Shown in pieces: positions 12,653 to 13,654 of a DNA stretch of 13,654 nt. The DNA lies in NCBI GenBank assembly GCA_964410485.1, contig CAYPHJ010000118.1, forward strand, positions 1 through 13,654. The letters are read 5' to 3'. How positions within the stretch are numbered: the stretch's first letter is position 1; every line of letters starts with the position of its first letter. The stretch comes from CAYPHJ01 sp964410485. Lineage in GTDB: Bacteria > Desulfobacterota > Binatia > UBA9968. A model generated the notes under the pieces. The model worked only from the letters and a program-made list of their open reading frames with translations, had not been told where the DNA came from and did no database searches. The position numbers and the translations under genes were made by a program.

Positions 12653-13654
12653 CTAGCGATAACTTTTCTCCTGGTCTTTCACAAGGAAAACCTGCAAGAG
12701 CTTATTTTCGAAGTGGTGTACAAACCCGACCACCTTTTCCTTTAAAGGGATAACGGTCGTAAATTCAGGAGGGAACGCGCCGATACTCGATGAAATTTGT
12801 CGCACTTTTTCGTCAGTACACTTCCCTTTGATAATGAACTGTCCATCTTTCAGTGCTAGCTCATAATCGTAATCTGGCATCTCATCGCCCAGTTGCGAGC
12901 GGCCGGCAAGACCAATGTCTGGTATGCGCCTTGGAAATTCCAAGTTTAGGAGAAACGCGCCGCCGCGATCTTCCATCGTGTAGACGTTGCCGTAACGTCG
13001 TTCGCGCTCGAGTTTTTCAACAAACCCTTTGGAATAGAAACCATCGACAGGAATCGGTAAGGCGCGAATTTTCCCGAGCTCTTTGCGCACTAATGGCCTT
13101 AAAGCCAAGTCAAGTGGCATACCATAAAGGGTTGCCGGGAAAGTCATCTCTGCCGCTGGCTTCATCTGGAAAATGCCCTCCCTCAATCGCCACACCCCTT
13201 CAACGGTAGCGACAAGGATCCCCATCACGATATAGATGTTGATACTCTGGCTGAAAAGAATCTCGGGTCCATAAGCGACTACGGCAACTACCATGGCAAC
13301 CAGAGGGTACAAGAGACCATTCATTAGGATATTTAAGGCTGTGCTACCCGCCGCTGTAAGGAACGGACTTTGAACAGCACCTTCCAGTCTCCTCTTGGTG
13401 TCGTCAGGAAGCGCGCCCAGCAACGGCTGCGCCAAAACTACAGCCATCCGTCCGGCGCCTTTCTGAAATAAGCCGCTGGACTTATAGCGAGCCGCAAGTT
13501 CCTCAAAGCTGTACGGCAGCTCTTTAGCAAATGATTTTTTAGGCCCGCCCTTTCTTGGTGGCGCAGAGTCTGACTTTGAGCGAGGCGCGGGTTGAGTCAA
13601 TTTGGCCGCAGTCGTTGGTGCTGTGGTCGGCGCGGGAGCCGGCGTTGTGGTCGG
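12653..13654 (-). CDS. Membrane protein of unknown function, N-terminus cut by right window edge
   Basis: The frame stays open to the window edge, so this is a partial gene with 333 residues visible. TTG at 13600 is a possible but unsupported start, because the upstream sequence is protein-like. From the edge: a Pro/Thr/Ala-rich linker (PTTTPAPAPTTAPTTAAK), a basic stretch (PPRKGGPKKSF), an amphipathic region, then two adjacent membrane helices. Numbered from 13600, these are about 92-110 and 121-137. After them comes a soluble C-terminal domain. Its residues about 205-310 (FLLNLEFPRRIPD, DYELALKDGQFIIKGKC, FPPEFTTVIPL) vaguely resemble an Hsp20/alpha-crystallin-like beta sandwich. I do not recognise the family. 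It ends at a terminator, so it is the last gene of a unit that begins outside the window. Confidence 0.8.
   Translation of the reverse strand, partial: PTTTPAPAPTTAPTTAAKLTQPAPRSKSDSAPPRKGGPKKSFAKELPYSFEELAARYKSSGLFQKGAGRMAVVLAQPLLGALPDDTKRRLEGAVQSPFLTAAGSTALNILMNGLLYPLVAMVVAVVAYGPEILFSQSINIYIVMGILVATVEGVWRLREGIFQMKPAAEMTFPATLYGMPLDLALRPLVRKELGKIRALPIPVDGFYSKGFVEKLERERRYGNVYTMEDRGGAFLLNLEFPRRIPDIGLAGRSQLGDEMPDYDYELALKDGQFIIKGKCTDEKVRQISSSIGAFPPEFTTVIPLKEKVVGFVHHFENKLLQVFLVKDQEKSYR

Noticed and set aside
1..13654. CRISPR arrays, insertion sequences, att sites, rRNA or tRNA genes
   Set aside because: No repeated spacer architecture, transposase, integrase, flanking terminal repeats or cloverleaf-forming sequence was found by reading. 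The only repeats are the short ones listed.

Overview
The window is a gene-dense stretch of bacterial chromosome. Nearly everything in it is conserved housekeeping or cell-envelope machinery. I see no phage, transposon, CRISPR, toxin or defence signature and no rRNA or tRNA gene. The combination of a stand-alone CarD regulator next to ispD, a DUF1844 gene in front of an HtrA protease, a class A penicillin-binding protein of the PBP1B type and a family 9 (heptosyltransferase-like) glycosyltransferase points to a diderm bacterium. A deltaproteobacterial or related uncultured lineage fits best. That assignment is inferred from gene content only.

Layout. From 1 to 8635 everything is on the minus strand. 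In transcription order it runs: GT9 glycosyltransferase, DUF1844 protein, htrA, a strong intrinsic terminator (5464-5502), class A PBP, TPR protein, tsaD, rsmA and mutM (cut by the left edge). The last five are tightly packed or overlapping and probably form one operon mixing peptidoglycan synthesis, tRNA/rRNA modification and DNA repair. A 108-bp divergent spacer with a good sigma-70-type promoter (TTGACA-17-TAGCAT) separates this block from a plus-strand pair, cysK-larE (8744-10485), whose reading frames overlap by 25 bp. larE converges on ispD (10482-11180, minus), and the two genes share a CTAG as both stop codons. Upstream of ispD on the minus strand are carD (11264-11746), a 374-bp gene-free region rich in regulatory signals, rimI, another strong terminator, and a membrane protein of unknown function that runs off the right edge.

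How the genes work together. HtrA, the PBP, the GT9 enzyme and probably the TPR protein serve the cell envelope. RsmA, TsaD and RimI modify the translation apparatus (16S rRNA, tRNA and ribosomal protein S18). CarD acts on RNA polymerase at promoters. CysK makes cysteine, and LarE is a sulfur-insertion enzyme for the nickel-pincer cofactor, so the plus-strand pair looks like a small sulfur unit.

The most useful corrections and leads are as follows. (1) The PBP reading frame nominally begins inside a 15-bp terminator stem, and the real start is probably TTG at 5413. (2) rimI has no canonical start codon that covers its first beta strand, and it sits directly behind a terminator. (3) A strong promoter upstream of carD is followed within about 10 nt by a hairpin plus T8, suggesting an attenuator or a very short RNA. 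(4) A G9 tract lies near the 3' end of the glycosyltransferase gene. (5) LarE is of the three-cysteine type. I did not find a convincing new multi-gene system.
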